Assembly: GCF_013377535.1 (NCBI RefSeq)
Contig: NZ_JABCJE010000008.1
Coordinates: 95,402 to 159,401 of the forward strand
Direction: 5' to 3'
DNA: 64,000 nucleotides
DNA from: Donghicola mangrovi
GTDB taxonomy: Bacteria > Pseudomonadota > Alphaproteobacteria > Rhodobacterales > Rhodobacteraceae
Position numbers and translations under genes: made by a program. Each line of letters begins with the position of its first letter. The first letter of the stretch is position 1. Below the pieces are notes generated by a model. That model ran no database searches. It had not been told where the DNA came from and saw only the letters and a list, made by a program, of their open reading frames with translations. Shown here one piece after another: positions 19,115 through 28,136 of the stretch.

Positions 19115-20002
19115 ATGCGATCCGATCTGGTGGCCTTGCAGGCGTTTATCGAGGTGGCGCGGGACAACAGCTTTACCAAGGCGGCGGCGCGACTGGGGCT
19201 CGCGCAATCCTCGCTCAGTCGGACGATCCGCGATCTGGAAGAGAGCCTTGGCGTGCGTTTGTTCAGCCGCACAACGCGGAGCGTGTCCCTGACAGATGCG
19301 GGCGAACGGCTGCTACGCACCGCGGCCCCCCGTCTGGCCGAGATCGCCGCAGAGATGTCGGCGCTGACCGAAATGCAAAGCAAACCAGCGGGTCTGGTGC
19401 GGATCACCTGCTCGGAGATGGCGGCGCGGCTGATCTGGGGCAAGCTGTCCACGGTCATGCACGATTACCCCGATATCACGGTCGAACTTTTTACCGACCA
19501 CAGCTTTACCGACATCGCCGCCGAGCGGTTCGATGCGGGCGTCCGCTTGGGCGAAAGTCTGGAAAAGGATATGATCGCGGTGCGGATCGGGCCAGATGAG
19601 CGGCTGATCCCCGTGGGGGCGCCGTCCTATTTCGCGCAGTATCCGGTGCCGATTGTGCCGCAGGATTTGACTGCCCATCGCTGCATCAACCTGCGCCTCG
19701 AAACCCGAGGCGAGATTTACGCGTGGGAGTTCGAAAAGGACGGTCGTCCCTTGCGTATCCGCGTCGAAGGGCCTTGGATTTTCAACAGCGTAGAGCCGAC
19801 TGTTCAAGCGGCCCTTGCGGGCTACGGGATTGCGTTTGTCCCCGAACATGAGGTGCTGGAGCACTTGCAGAGCGTTGAATTGATCGCGGTGCTCGACGAT
19901 TGGTGCCAACCCTTTACCGGTTTTCATCTGTACTACCCCAGCCGGCGGCAGAACTCGGCGGCGTTCGAAATTGTGGTGAACGCGCTGCGGCATCGGGGCT
20001 GA
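19115..20002 (+). CDS. LysR-family transcriptional regulator
   Basis: A 295-aa regulator with the N-terminal winged helix-turn-helix (ALQAFIEVARDNSFTKAAAR, then LGLAQSSLSRTIRDLEESLG) and a C-terminal effector-binding domain (WGKLSTVMHDYPDITVELF, FDAGVRLGESLEKDMIAV). This is the CrgA/DsdC-like subgroup. It is divergent from the frameshifted aldo/keto reductase, which it probably controls. A GGAG lies seven bases before the ATG. Confidence 0.9.
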   Translation: MRSDLVALQAFIEVARDNSFTKAAARLGLAQSSLSRTIRDLEESLGVRLFSRTTRSVSLTDAGERLLRTAAPRLAEIAAEMSALTEMQSKPAGLVRITCSEMAARLIWGKLSTVMHDYPDITVELFTDHSFTDIAAERFDAGVRLGESLEKDMIAVRIGPDERLIPVGAPSYFAQYPVPIVPQDLTAHRCINLRLETRGEIYAWEFEKDGRPLRIRVEGPWIFNSVEPTVQAALAGYGIAFVPEHEVLEHLQSVELIAVLDDWCQPFTGFHLYYPSRRQNSAAFEIVVNALRHRG

Positions 20003-20105
20003 CGGACTGCCCTGCGGTGCCGGTCTGTTGGGCAACAGGCCATATGCGGGTAGTTGCAGCCGGATTTTGATTGCGCAGCGACCGGAGCCGAGCTGACATA
20101 AGGTC

Positions 20106-20864
20106 ATGACAGATTTTGACCCCGAGCGTTTCGCCGTTATCGCCGACATCCATAGCAACTCTGACGCGCTAGAGGCGGTGCTGGGGGATATTGCCGATCA
20201 AGGGATCGACAGCATCGTAAACCTTGGGGACCACCTGAGTGGACCTATGGCCGCGCGGGAAACTGCAGAGGTTCTGATGGCCTCTGGCATGCGCTGCATC
20301 AGGGGCAATCACGACCGCTGGCTGCTGGAGCAAGCGCCCGAAGACATGGGCTCCATCGACCGGGTCGCCTTTGATCAACTAGAGCAGCGCCATCTGGACT
20401 GGCTGCGCAGCCTGCCCCCGACCATGCAGCTGACGGACGATATCTTTGCCTGCCACGGCACGCCGACCAGCGACACGACCTATTGGATGGAGGCGGTGTC
20501 CCCTCAGCGCGATGTCCTGCCAAAGCCACGCGCCGACGTCGCGGCAGAGGCCACGGGGATCAAAGCGAGCCTTTTGCTGTGCGGGCACACGCACTTGCCG
20601 CGCCGGATGGATTTGCCCGACGGCCGGGTCGTTCTGAACCCGGGCAGTGTGGGCTGCCCCGCCTATTTCGACGATACCCCAGTCTATCATCTGGTCCAGA
20701 CCGGCACCGGCGCCGCGTGCTATGCGGTGGTCCAGAAGGGACGGCACGGTTGGGCGACGGCCTTTCGGCATGTGCCCTATGATCCGCGCCGCATGATCGA
20801 GATGGCCAAGGCCGCCGATCATCCCCATTGGGAACCCCGGCTGACCTCGGGCTGGGTCGACTAG
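20106..20864 (+). CDS. Metallophosphoesterase (YfcE/DUF2436-like phosphodiesterase fold)
   Basis: A 252-aa calcineurin-like phosphoesterase. The metal-binding motifs are all present: IADIHSN (D-x-H, residues about 13-17), NLGDHLSGP (GD), RGNHDRW (GNH-D/E) and CGHTHLPRRM (GHTH), followed by the family signature VVLNPGSVGCPAY. The enzyme should bind two divalent metals and act in the cytoplasm; the substrate is unknown. It stands alone, convergent with the LysE gene. Confidence 0.87.
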   Translation: MTDFDPERFAVIADIHSNSDALEAVLGDIADQGIDSIVNLGDHLSGPMAARETAEVLMASGMRCIRGNHDRWLLEQAPEDMGSIDRVAFDQLEQRHLDWLRSLPPTMQLTDDIFACHGTPTSDTTYWMEAVSPQRDVLPKPRADVAAEATGIKASLLLCGHTHLPRRMDLPDGRVVLNPGSVGCPAYFDDTPVYHLVQTGTGAACYAVVQKGRHGWATAFRHVPYDPRRMIEMAKAADHPHWEPRLTSGWVD

Positions 20865-20876
20865 CCGCAAAACGCC

Positions 20877-21530
20877 TCAGAGCAACTGCAAATGCAGGTT
20901 TAGGGCGATGGCGATCAGGATCAGACCACCGGCCCACGCCATCCGCTCTCTCATCGCGGTTTGGCGGTTCAGAACCCGCGTCATGGTCCCGCCCATATAG
21001 GCAACCACCAGATCCGAGGGGATCGCCGTCAAGGGAACCAGCGCCCCCAGCACCAGCAGCTGGGTCGTCACGCTAGGCATGGCGGCTTGCGCGTCACCGG
21101 CAGTAATGAACGGGGGCAGGAACAGGGCAAAGAACAGGATGGTTTTGGGGTTCAGAACCTCGACAATGACGCCTTGCCAGATGATTGCGGCCAGCGACTT
21201 GTGGCCGACCTTTTCCACATCCAGCCTGACTTGGGACTCGGCCTTGGCACCGCGGATCATGTCGATCCCAAGCCACACCAGATAGGCCGACCCGACATAG
21301 CGCAAAGCCGTCACGATCCAGTCGGAATTCTGGAACACCGCCGCCAGCCCCAATGCCGACGCCACCGCCAGAATGATCCCGCCCAAGCACAGCCCCAAGG
21401 CCGACGCCAAGCCCGCCGCGCGGCTTTGGCCGACGGTGCGCGACAGGACATACAGCATCGACGGGCCCGGAGTTGCACTTAGCGCCAGCCCTGCCAGGGC
21501 CACAGCAATCATCGCATCCAAACTTGGCAT
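20877..21530 (-). CDS. LysE/RhtB-family amino acid exporter
   Basis: A 217-aa inner-membrane exporter with about six helices. The family motif ATPGPSMLYVLSRTVGQSRAAGLASALG sits at residues 17-44 in two overlapping parts, and NPKTILFFALFLPPF is the conserved fourth-helix motif. It is 2 bases downstream of the oxygenase gene on the same strand, so the two are likely co-transcribed. The exported substrate cannot be predicted. Confidence 0.87.
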   Translation of the reverse strand: MPSLDAMIAVALAGLALSATPGPSMLYVLSRTVGQSRAAGLASALGLCLGGIILAVASALGLAAVFQNSDWIVTALRYVGSAYLVWLGIDMIRGAKAESQVRLDVEKVGHKSLAAIIWQGVIVEVLNPKTILFFALFLPPFITAGDAQAAMPSVTTQLLVLGALVPLTAIPSDLVVAYMGGTMTRVLNRQTAMRERMAWAGGLILIAIALNLHLQLL

Positions 21531-21532
21531 GG

Positions 21533-22603
21533 TTACGTTGAGCTCCTATTCATTCTTTTTTCAAAGGGGTTTTCAACGCTTTGGCCGCCCTCGGCGCTGC
21601 CCCCCTGACCTTGCTTTCTTAAATACGGGAAGTCGCGGATCAGCATCCGTTCCAGATGGTCCCCTGCCCTGAAGGGCTCGTACTGGGACTGTCCGTCCGC
21701 ACCAAGAAGCTGCGGAAAGGGGCTGATCACTGTGCCATAATTGGCCGCGACGAAATATGGCATCGAAAACCGCTCGGGCATCAGGTTCAGCACCCGATGC
21801 GGGGTCGAGCGGAACAACCCGTTGGTCCACGCCTCCATCATATCGCCGATGTTCACGACATAGACGCGGTGATCGACAGGCACGTCGATCCAGCGGTCCT
21901 CGGCGGTCATGACCTGAAGGCCGGCGTTGCGCGTATGCAGAAGGGTCAGACACTCGTAATCGGTGTGAGCCCCCATGTTGACCGACTTGGTATCCACCTG
22001 ATTGTTGCGGCGCACGTAGTGCAGAAGGCGCAGTTGCGAGATCGGTTTGGTCATCTGGCTGGTCATTGATCCCGGCGGCAGCCCTAGGTGCAGTTCCAGA
22101 ACCGAGCTGATCAGGCGCCCCAGAGCGGAAATCTGTCCGTAATAATTGGCGACAGTCTCTTTGAAGCCGGGCACATCGGGCCAGACATTCGGCCCCAACA
22201 GCCGGTTTCCCGCCAAGTAATCCGGATCGTCATGTGGCAGATCGACGCCCATATCAAAGGCCTCGTAGCTGCGGTTCACCTCGTCGGGGTAATCGCCCTT
22301 TTCGGTAAAGGGGACATAGCCGCGGTGGTTCGAACTAAGGCCGATGTAATATCGCCGCTTGTACTCGTCCGGCATCGAGAAGAAACGCTCGGCCTCTTGG
22401 TAGACCTGCTCGACCAGGCCCAGATCGATCCCGTGCCCGATAAGCCGAAAGAACCCGATCTCGCGCGCGGCCAAGCCGATTTCGTCGGCGATTTGCTGTA
22501 GCCTGCGCCGGTCCGCCGTCCTGATCCCGCTGATATCGATCAGCGGCAGGCCTTCGACGGTGCCTGACTGGCCCGCGTTCTGTTTCGCTATCATGGTTGC
22601 CAC
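21533..22603 (-). CDS. 2-oxoglutarate/Fe(II)-dependent oxygenase (isopenicillin-N-synthase-like)
   Basis: A 356-aa non-heme iron oxygenase. The DIOX_N start is PLIDISGIRTADRRRLQQIA. The iron ligands are H and D in GAHTDYECLTLL and a distal H in STPHRVLNLMPERFSMPYF, where Arg of the R-x-S-type element also lies. The frame opens with GTG at 22603 (nine bases after AAGGG); an ATG three codons later (22594) is an alternative. It sits next to a LysE exporter, which may export an amino-acid-derived product (inference). Confidence 0.83.
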   Translation of the reverse strand: MATMIAKQNAGQSGTVEGLPLIDISGIRTADRRRLQQIADEIGLAAREIGFFRLIGHGIDLGLVEQVYQEAERFFSMPDEYKRRYYIGLSSNHRGYVPFTEKGDYPDEVNRSYEAFDMGVDLPHDDPDYLAGNRLLGPNVWPDVPGFKETVANYYGQISALGRLISSVLELHLGLPPGSMTSQMTKPISQLRLLHYVRRNNQVDTKSVNMGAHTDYECLTLLHTRNAGLQVMTAEDRWIDVPVDHRVYVVNIGDMMEAWTNGLFRSTPHRVLNLMPERFSMPYFVAANYGTVISPFPQLLGADGQSQYEPFRAGDHLERMLIRDFPYLRKQGQGGSAEGGQSVENPFEKRMNRSST

Positions 22604-22636
22604 GGGTGACCGCCCTTTTCTTCTTTTAAACCGGGG

Positions 22637-23992
22637 TCACCACTGCGCCGTGTCGGTCACGGCGGGGAAATAGAGGTCAAAGGTCGAGCCATGCGAAACC
22701 TCGCTGTGGACGGTCACGGTGCCGCCCGATTGGCGCATGACCCCCATCACCATCGACAAGCCCAGTCCGGTGCCCTCGCCCACGGTTTTGGTGGTAAAGA
22801 AGGGGTCGAAAATCTGAGTCAGATGCTCGGCCGCGATGCCGTTTCCGTGGTCGGTCACGCTCAGCCTGACATAGCGGCCCGGCGTCAGCTCTGCGGGGAA
22901 ATGTTGCCCTTGGGAAAGGGTATGGAAGATGTTCTGGGTGGTGATGGTCAGGGTGCCATCTTCGGGCATTGCCTCGATCCCGTTCAGGGTTAGGGCCAGC
23001 AGCATGTTTTCCAGCGCCGCCGGATCGACCGAAATGGGCCAAAGGTCCCGCGCCAAGTTTTGTTGAACCTGCCGCGACAACAGGCGTTCGCTGTCCTGAC
23101 AAAAGTCGCTGACCGCCCCGTTCAGGTCCAGCGTTTCCGGCACGAGCCGCGTCCGCTGGGCAAAGGCCAGCATGTCACGGATCAGTTGCGCGCCCCGCTC
23201 GGACGCGGATCTGGCATCCTGCAGACTGTCCTGCGCGCCCACGTCGGGCGCATCAAGTTCCAGCAGTTCGATGTTCCCCGCAATAACGGTCAGCAAGTTG
23301 TTGAACTCATGGGCAAACCGGCCGGCCAGACGCCCGATGGCGTCCTGCTTGCGAGCCTCGAACAGTTTGGCCTCCAAGGCTTTGCGGTTCTTGGTTTCGC
23401 GGGTCAGCTGGGTGTGCGCGATCACCAGATCTTCGTACCGTCGCTGAGAACGCTCGGTCTCGGCCAGCAGTTCCAGCTTGGCGCTGGTCATCGCGGCCAC
23501 GGTGCTCAGGATTTCAAGCTCTGGCTCGCCAAAGGCGGCAAAATCGGGATGCTCGCTGTCGATCACACCGGCGATCCGGCCCGCGCAAATCAGGGGCACG
23601 CAAATCTCGGAGCGGGCGGGTTCGGTGTCGGCAATATAGTCCACACCATTCAGCAGATCGTCCACGATGATGGGCTTGCGGCTTTGGGCCACCTGCCCCG
23701 TGATGCCGCGGCCAAAGGGGATGACCAGCGGATTGATGATATTGCGGCCATAGGGGTTCTTTTCGCCCCAAGCGGCAACTTGTGTCAGTTCGGATTGCGC
23801 TTCATTGGCCTGATAGATCACGCAGTCCACGAAACCCAGCTTACCCACCACGTTCTGCGCCACGTACCAGAACAGATCCTCGACACAGGGGATCGACATA
23901 AGATCGACCGCGAACGTGTTGAGAGTCCGAAGCATTTGCGCTTCGCTGGCACGGTTTCTCTGGCAGAGGCGCGATGGCACAGGCTGGAGCAT
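22637..23992 (-). CDS. GAF-domain sensor histidine kinase
   Basis: A soluble kinase of about 451 aa if it starts at the ATG at 23992; the frame stays open to 24100. Residues about 30-180 form a GAF sensor (FGRGITGQVAQSRKPIIVDD, SEICVPLICAGRIAGVIDSE). A coiled linker follows, then the H-box RFAHEFNNLLTVIAGNIELL, the N-box NGIEAMPEDGTLTI and the G-boxes DHGNGIAAEHLTQIFDPFF and GEGTGLGLSMV. It has no membrane helix, so it should sense an internal signal. No response regulator gene lies beside it. Confidence 0.82.
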   Translation of the reverse strand: MLQPVPSRLCQRNRASEAQMLRTLNTFAVDLMSIPCVEDLFWYVAQNVVGKLGFVDCVIYQANEAQSELTQVAAWGEKNPYGRNIINPLVIPFGRGITGQVAQSRKPIIVDDLLNGVDYIADTEPARSEICVPLICAGRIAGVIDSEHPDFAAFGEPELEILSTVAAMTSAKLELLAETERSQRRYEDLVIAHTQLTRETKNRKALEAKLFEARKQDAIGRLAGRFAHEFNNLLTVIAGNIELLELDAPDVGAQDSLQDARSASERGAQLIRDMLAFAQRTRLVPETLDLNGAVSDFCQDSERLLSRQVQQNLARDLWPISVDPAALENMLLALTLNGIEAMPEDGTLTITTQNIFHTLSQGQHFPAELTPGRYVRLSVTDHGNGIAAEHLTQIFDPFFTTKTVGEGTGLGLSMVMGVMRQSGGTVTVHSEVSHGSTFDLYFPAVTDTAQW

Positions 23993-24405
23993 GACGTGTA
24001 TTCCCGAAAACTTGTTACTGAAGCCACCATATGGGCAATTTTCGTTTAGGTATATTTCTTTTACGCATTTCACGTCAGGGTTGCTTTGGCGCTTTCGCAT
24101 AGGGACAAAGACACAATTGCAGCCGATTGCTGTAATCTTTCGGGTGAAGCATCTGAGATCATTGCTCTTTCCTTTGTAGAAATGAGGGCAATGTGATGCT
24201 TGGGCCGGAAGTTCTGTCTGATCGGGCCCATTTGCTTTGCGAAGCGTTTTGCATTTTCCCTATTTTTTGGGGGTAAAGGGGTGGCATAGGCGGCCAAAGG
24301 TCGGCTCTGGTCCGCCAGCACCTTGCCGACGAACCGGTAGAAGGAAATCACTCGCAGCTTCGGCAAACTGGGGTAGGGTCTTGGCGACAGAGGTTGGGGA
24401 CAAAC

Positions 24406-24990
24406 ATGCAGATCAGAAGCTTTCTCATTGTGGCGATGGTGTTTGGCGCGGCGACAGCCATGGCCCAAACAAGCCACGTCGGGCATACCGAGGGCATGGA
24501 TCACGCCACGCACTCTGGACATATGGCGGCCACCGAGCCCGCGCTGACAGAGCCCGGTCAGGGCGCGTTCGCCGCGATTGCCGAGGTCGTGAAGGTGCTG
24601 GAAGCTGACCCTGAAACCGACTGGGCCCAAGTGGATTTGGCCGCGCTAAGGGCGCATCTGGTCGATATGGATCGCTTGGTAACCGGCACGCAGGTCGAAG
24701 AGACTGTTTTGCCCGATGGCATCCGGTCTTTTGCGACGGGGGATGCGGATACCATCGCGGCGCTTCTTCGGATGGTGCCCGCTCATGCCGCCGAACTGGC
24801 CAAAGATCCCCGCTGGAGCGTCCGCGCAACGGAACGGGAAGATGGCGTGGAGCTGGAGGTCACGAGCACCGATCCCGCCACAGTAGCGCGGATTCAGGGG
24901 TTGGGGTTCTTTGGGCTGATGGCCAGTCAGGACCATCACCGCGCGCACCATCTGATGATCGCGCGCGGCCAGAACGCCCACGCCCATTGA
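24406..24990 (+). CDS. Secreted histidine-rich protein of unknown function
   Basis: A 194-aa exported protein with signal peptide MQIRSFLIVAMVFGAATAMAQ. The mature N-terminus is rich in His and Met (SHVGHTEGMDHATHSGHMAA) and the C-terminus ends in His repeats (DHHRAHHLMIARGQNAHAH), suggesting metal binding, perhaps copper or zinc. The middle is an acidic alpha-helical domain. I see no named family. The ATG at 24406 directly precedes the signal peptide. Confidence 0.65.
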   Translation: MQIRSFLIVAMVFGAATAMAQTSHVGHTEGMDHATHSGHMAATEPALTEPGQGAFAAIAEVVKVLEADPETDWAQVDLAALRAHLVDMDRLVTGTQVEETVLPDGIRSFATGDADTIAALLRMVPAHAAELAKDPRWSVRATEREDGVELEVTSTDPATVARIQGLGFFGLMASQDHHRAHHLMIARGQNAHAH

Positions 24991-25009
24991 ACCAGCATCG
25001 CAGACGGCG

Positions 25010-26449
25010 TTAACCACCCTTCAAGGCGGTTAGGTACGCGTCGGCAAAGTCTGTTTCGATCTCGACCCACATGGGCAGGTGGTCCGAAATCTGATGGGTC
25101 CGCCATTCGCGATAGTCGCCGTACTCGCGTTTGACGTCTTTCATCCGGCGGCGGAAGTAGGCCTCGTCCTCGCCCGCCGGATCATCATCGCCTTCGCGGA
25201 AAACGTGCTTGAACACGTCGAACACTCCGGCGTCCGAGACCGACAGATGCGTGTGCGGGCTGGTGGCCCCCTGCCCCATCCAGAACGCCATCTGATCGTA
25301 ATACATGTCGCGTTTGACGTTCGTGCCTGCGGGAATTTCGCGGATCAAAGGCGGCACGACAAAGCCGTTATCCTCCAAGGCGGCCATCGTCCCATGCTCT
25401 CGGGACTTGATGTTAAAGTCGCCCAAAACCATGAAATAGCTATCGGAATCCGAGTTCCCCTCGGCGCTCGCCCGTTTGGCCAGCGATCGGGTCAGCGCCC
25501 GGATTTCCGCCGTGCGCCGCGCCATCTCGGGCGAGCCTTCGGCGTTTGACCCATAGAAGATGTGTACCGTGCACAGAGCCAGTTTCATCCAGTCCGATTG
25601 AAAGTACACGATGAACGGGGTGCGGGCGAACTGCTGCGAGCCAAGCTCGAGCATGTTGGACGGCCAGCGCAGGCGAACGGGCTCGGAAAATTTGCGGGTC
25701 TTACCGGACTTCAGATCAAGGCGCTTGTTCGCGATCCTGCCGTTAACCACGTCATAGGAGAACTCGTCCGCCGCCCCTTTGAAGGCCAGTTGGATCCCTT
25801 GGGGCAGGACAATCTTGGTGCCGGCGGGCAGATCGACCAAGGCCGCAGGGTCGATGTTGTACCCGCCATCCGCCCTTTTCTCGGACAGGATTTTTGCGGG
25901 CTGAGGCAGATCGGTGCCATCGGGAAGTTCGATCTCGATCCCGCCCGGAATGGCCAGATCGACGCTGTCGGGCAGGAACAGGCGGTCCCCGTCGGACAGG
26001 GTCACCTCGCCCGCAGTGCCTTGGAACTGGACGCGGGTGGAGTTGAACAGAAACACCATGCGTTCACCATGGGCGCTGGTGCTGGTGTCCGAGTCCGTCA
26101 TGACCGCTTTCCAAGCAGGGCCAAGGGTGCCGAGAAGCCGGTTGAACGCCTCTAGGTCAGCGCGCACTTCCTGTAGGGCGACCAGATCGAAGGCCGAAAT
26201 GACCTCGGCGATATAGTAAATGGCTTCGGGCAGTCGGTAACCATAACGCCCGCTGTCAAACTCTCGCAGGTTCCAAGTGGCGATCTGCAGGCGGCGTTTG
26301 TCCGGATCGGGCGCACGAGAGGGCAATCCCGGTTGGTTCGCTTGGCGCAAGGCATCCCGAAGGCGGATCAGATCGGTGACGGTGCGGGCTTTCCAGCGCT
26401 TGGTCGCCTCGTCATCACCTGCCAGAATTTCCAGACCGGAATAGAGCAT
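25010..26449 (-). CDS. Endonuclease/exonuclease/phosphatase-family protein
   Basis: A 479-aa member of the EEP superfamily (DNase I-like fold). Family residues include IATWNLREFDSGRYG (Asn of the first motif), VALQEVRADLEAFNRL (Glu metal ligand), FMVLGDFNIKSREHG (D-x-N) and the terminal SDHLPMWVEIE (S-D-H). A Gly/Pro/Leu-rich insert at about residues 150-230 (LPDGTDLPQPAKI, LPAGTKIVLPQGI) is unusual for the family and may be a small beta domain. I start at the ATG at 26449 rather than the TTG at 26461. No signal peptide is seen. Confidence 0.8.
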   Translation of the reverse strand: MLYSGLEILAGDDEATKRWKARTVTDLIRLRDALRQANQPGLPSRAPDPDKRRLQIATWNLREFDSGRYGYRLPEAIYYIAEVISAFDLVALQEVRADLEAFNRLLGTLGPAWKAVMTDSDTSTSAHGERMVFLFNSTRVQFQGTAGEVTLSDGDRLFLPDSVDLAIPGGIEIELPDGTDLPQPAKILSEKRADGGYNIDPAALVDLPAGTKIVLPQGIQLAFKGAADEFSYDVVNGRIANKRLDLKSGKTRKFSEPVRLRWPSNMLELGSQQFARTPFIVYFQSDWMKLALCTVHIFYGSNAEGSPEMARRTAEIRALTRSLAKRASAEGNSDSDSYFMVLGDFNIKSREHGTMAALEDNGFVVPPLIREIPAGTNVKRDMYYDQMAFWMGQGATSPHTHLSVSDAGVFDVFKHVFREGDDDPAGEDEAYFRRRMKDVKREYGDYREWRTHQISDHLPMWVEIETDFADAYLTALKGG

Positions 26450-26582
26450 CCTGCCCCCCAAATGTCATCGCGAGACCCTCGCATTTCGCCCCTACCGATC
26501 GGGAGAGGCCGGGACATTTTGCGGCTGGATTGACCGGATGAGTAGTCCGGAATTTCGCCTTTTGGTTGCGATTGGCGGGCCT

Positions 26583-28136
26583 TTAGTGCCCGCCGCCTGC
26601 TCCGGCGCGGCTGCTTGGTGGGCGCATCGTCAGCGCCAAAAAGGCCAAGGCGGCAAACAGCCCGCCGATCACCAAGAACACATCTACAAAGGACATGACC
26701 GCCGCCTGCTGGGTGACGCGGCCCACCATCTGCTTCAGCGCGCCGGTCTGGCCGTCGAACCCGCGCGAGGTGATGTTGGCGGCCAGCATGTCGAGCTGGC
26801 TCAACGCTTCGGGGTTCGACCACGACACGGCCTCGCTCAGCCGTGCGGCGTGAAGCGCCTGTCGGTCCGTCAGCATCTGGTTGATCATCGCCAGCCCGAC
26901 CGCGCCCCCCAAATTTCGGGTCAGGTTATAAAGGCCCGAGGCGTTCTTCATCTTCTGCGGAGGCAGCGTACCCAGCGCCAGATTGTTGATCGGGACCATG
27001 CACATCATCAGAGCCACGCCGCGCAGGACTTGGGGCCAAAGCAGTTCATGAAAATCCCAGTCCGCCGTCAGGCCCGTCAGCATCCACGAAGAGATGCCAA
27101 AACCCAGAAATCCCGCCAGCAGCATCAGGCGCAAATCCAGCTTTGACGACAGGATACCGGCAATTGGCGCGGTCACGAACATCGCAAGACCCGAGACAAA
27201 AACCGTCTCGCCGATCATCAGACTGTCATAGCCTCGGATCTGACCCAGATAGACCGGATAGAGGTAGACCATCCCATAGAGCCCGATCCCCATGGTAAAG
27301 CTGAAGACCGAGCCAACGGCAAAGTTCACGTCCCCAAAGGCCGAGAAATCCACCACCGGATTTTTCCGCGTAAACGACCGCCAGAAGGTGGCGATCCCGC
27401 CAACCACCATGACGATGAACAGGATCGCGACGGCTTCGTCCTGGAACCAGTCGTTGCCCGGCCCTTCCTCGAGCACGAATTCCATCCCGCCAAGGAAACC
27501 CGCAAGCGCCACAAGCCCCAGCCAGTCAAAGGTTTTGAACAGGCTCCAATCCGGCTCGTCGAAATCAACCAGCGTCAGGACGCCGATCGTCACCGCGATG
27601 CCCGCGGGGACGTTCACCAAAAACAGCCAGTGCCAGCTCAGGGCGTGGCTCAGGTAACCGCCAACCGTCGGCCCAACCGTCGGCGCCAATGTGGCGACCA
27701 GACCGATAATGGGCGAGACAATGTTGCGCTTGTTGGGCGGGAAAATCGTGAAGGCTGCGGCAAAGACCGACGGGATCATGCCGCCACCGATAAAGCCCTG
27801 AACCGCGCGCCACAGGATCATCTCGTTGATGGTCGAGGAGGTCGCGCAGAGAAACGAGCTCAGCGTAAAGCCCGCCGCCGAAATGGCGAACAGATAGCGG
27901 GTCGACATCATCCGCCCCAAAAGGCCGGACAGCGGGATCATGATGACTTCGGCCACAAGGTACGCGGTCTGAACCCAGCTGATCTCGTCGGACGAGGCGC
28001 CAAGCCCCGCCTGAATTTCCGCCAAGGACGCAGACACGATCTGGATGTCCAGAATCGCCATAAACATCCCGAACACCATAAAGATGAAGGCCGCGACCCG
28101 GCGCGGCGTCAGCTCCGGCTCGGCGGCGGGGTTCAT
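26583..28136 (-). CDS. emrB: EmrB-type MFS multidrug efflux permease (DHA2, 14 helices)
   Basis: A 517-aa inner-membrane proton/drug antiporter. The first helix MVFGMFMAILDIQIVSASLAEI and the following SSDEISWVQTAYLVAEVIMIPLSG are diagnostic of EmrB, and motif C appears as GPTVGGYLSHALSWHWLFLVN. Its ATG overlaps the emrA stop in ATGA (28133-28136), so the two are translationally coupled. Substrates of EmrB are usually hydrophobic drugs or uncouplers. Controlled by the divergent TetR regulator (inference from operator sites). Confidence 0.92.
   Translation of the reverse strand: MNPAAEPELTPRRVAAFIFMVFGMFMAILDIQIVSASLAEIQAGLGASSDEISWVQTAYLVAEVIMIPLSGLLGRMMSTRYLFAISAAGFTLSSFLCATSSTINEMILWRAVQGFIGGGMIPSVFAAAFTIFPPNKRNIVSPIIGLVATLAPTVGPTVGGYLSHALSWHWLFLVNVPAGIAVTIGVLTLVDFDEPDWSLFKTFDWLGLVALAGFLGGMEFVLEEGPGNDWFQDEAVAILFIVMVVGGIATFWRSFTRKNPVVDFSAFGDVNFAVGSVFSFTMGIGLYGMVYLYPVYLGQIRGYDSLMIGETVFVSGLAMFVTAPIAGILSSKLDLRLMLLAGFLGFGISSWMLTGLTADWDFHELLWPQVLRGVALMMCMVPINNLALGTLPPQKMKNASGLYNLTRNLGGAVGLAMINQMLTDRQALHAARLSEAVSWSNPEALSQLDMLAANITSRGFDGQTGALKQMVGRVTQQAAVMSFVDVFLVIGGLFAALAFLALTMRPPSSRAGAGGGH

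Noticed and set aside
24070..24630. A 186-codon minus-strand frame between the histidine kinase and the His-rich protein.
   Set aside because: No family motif, and it covers the clear signal peptide of the plus-strand gene on the other strand.
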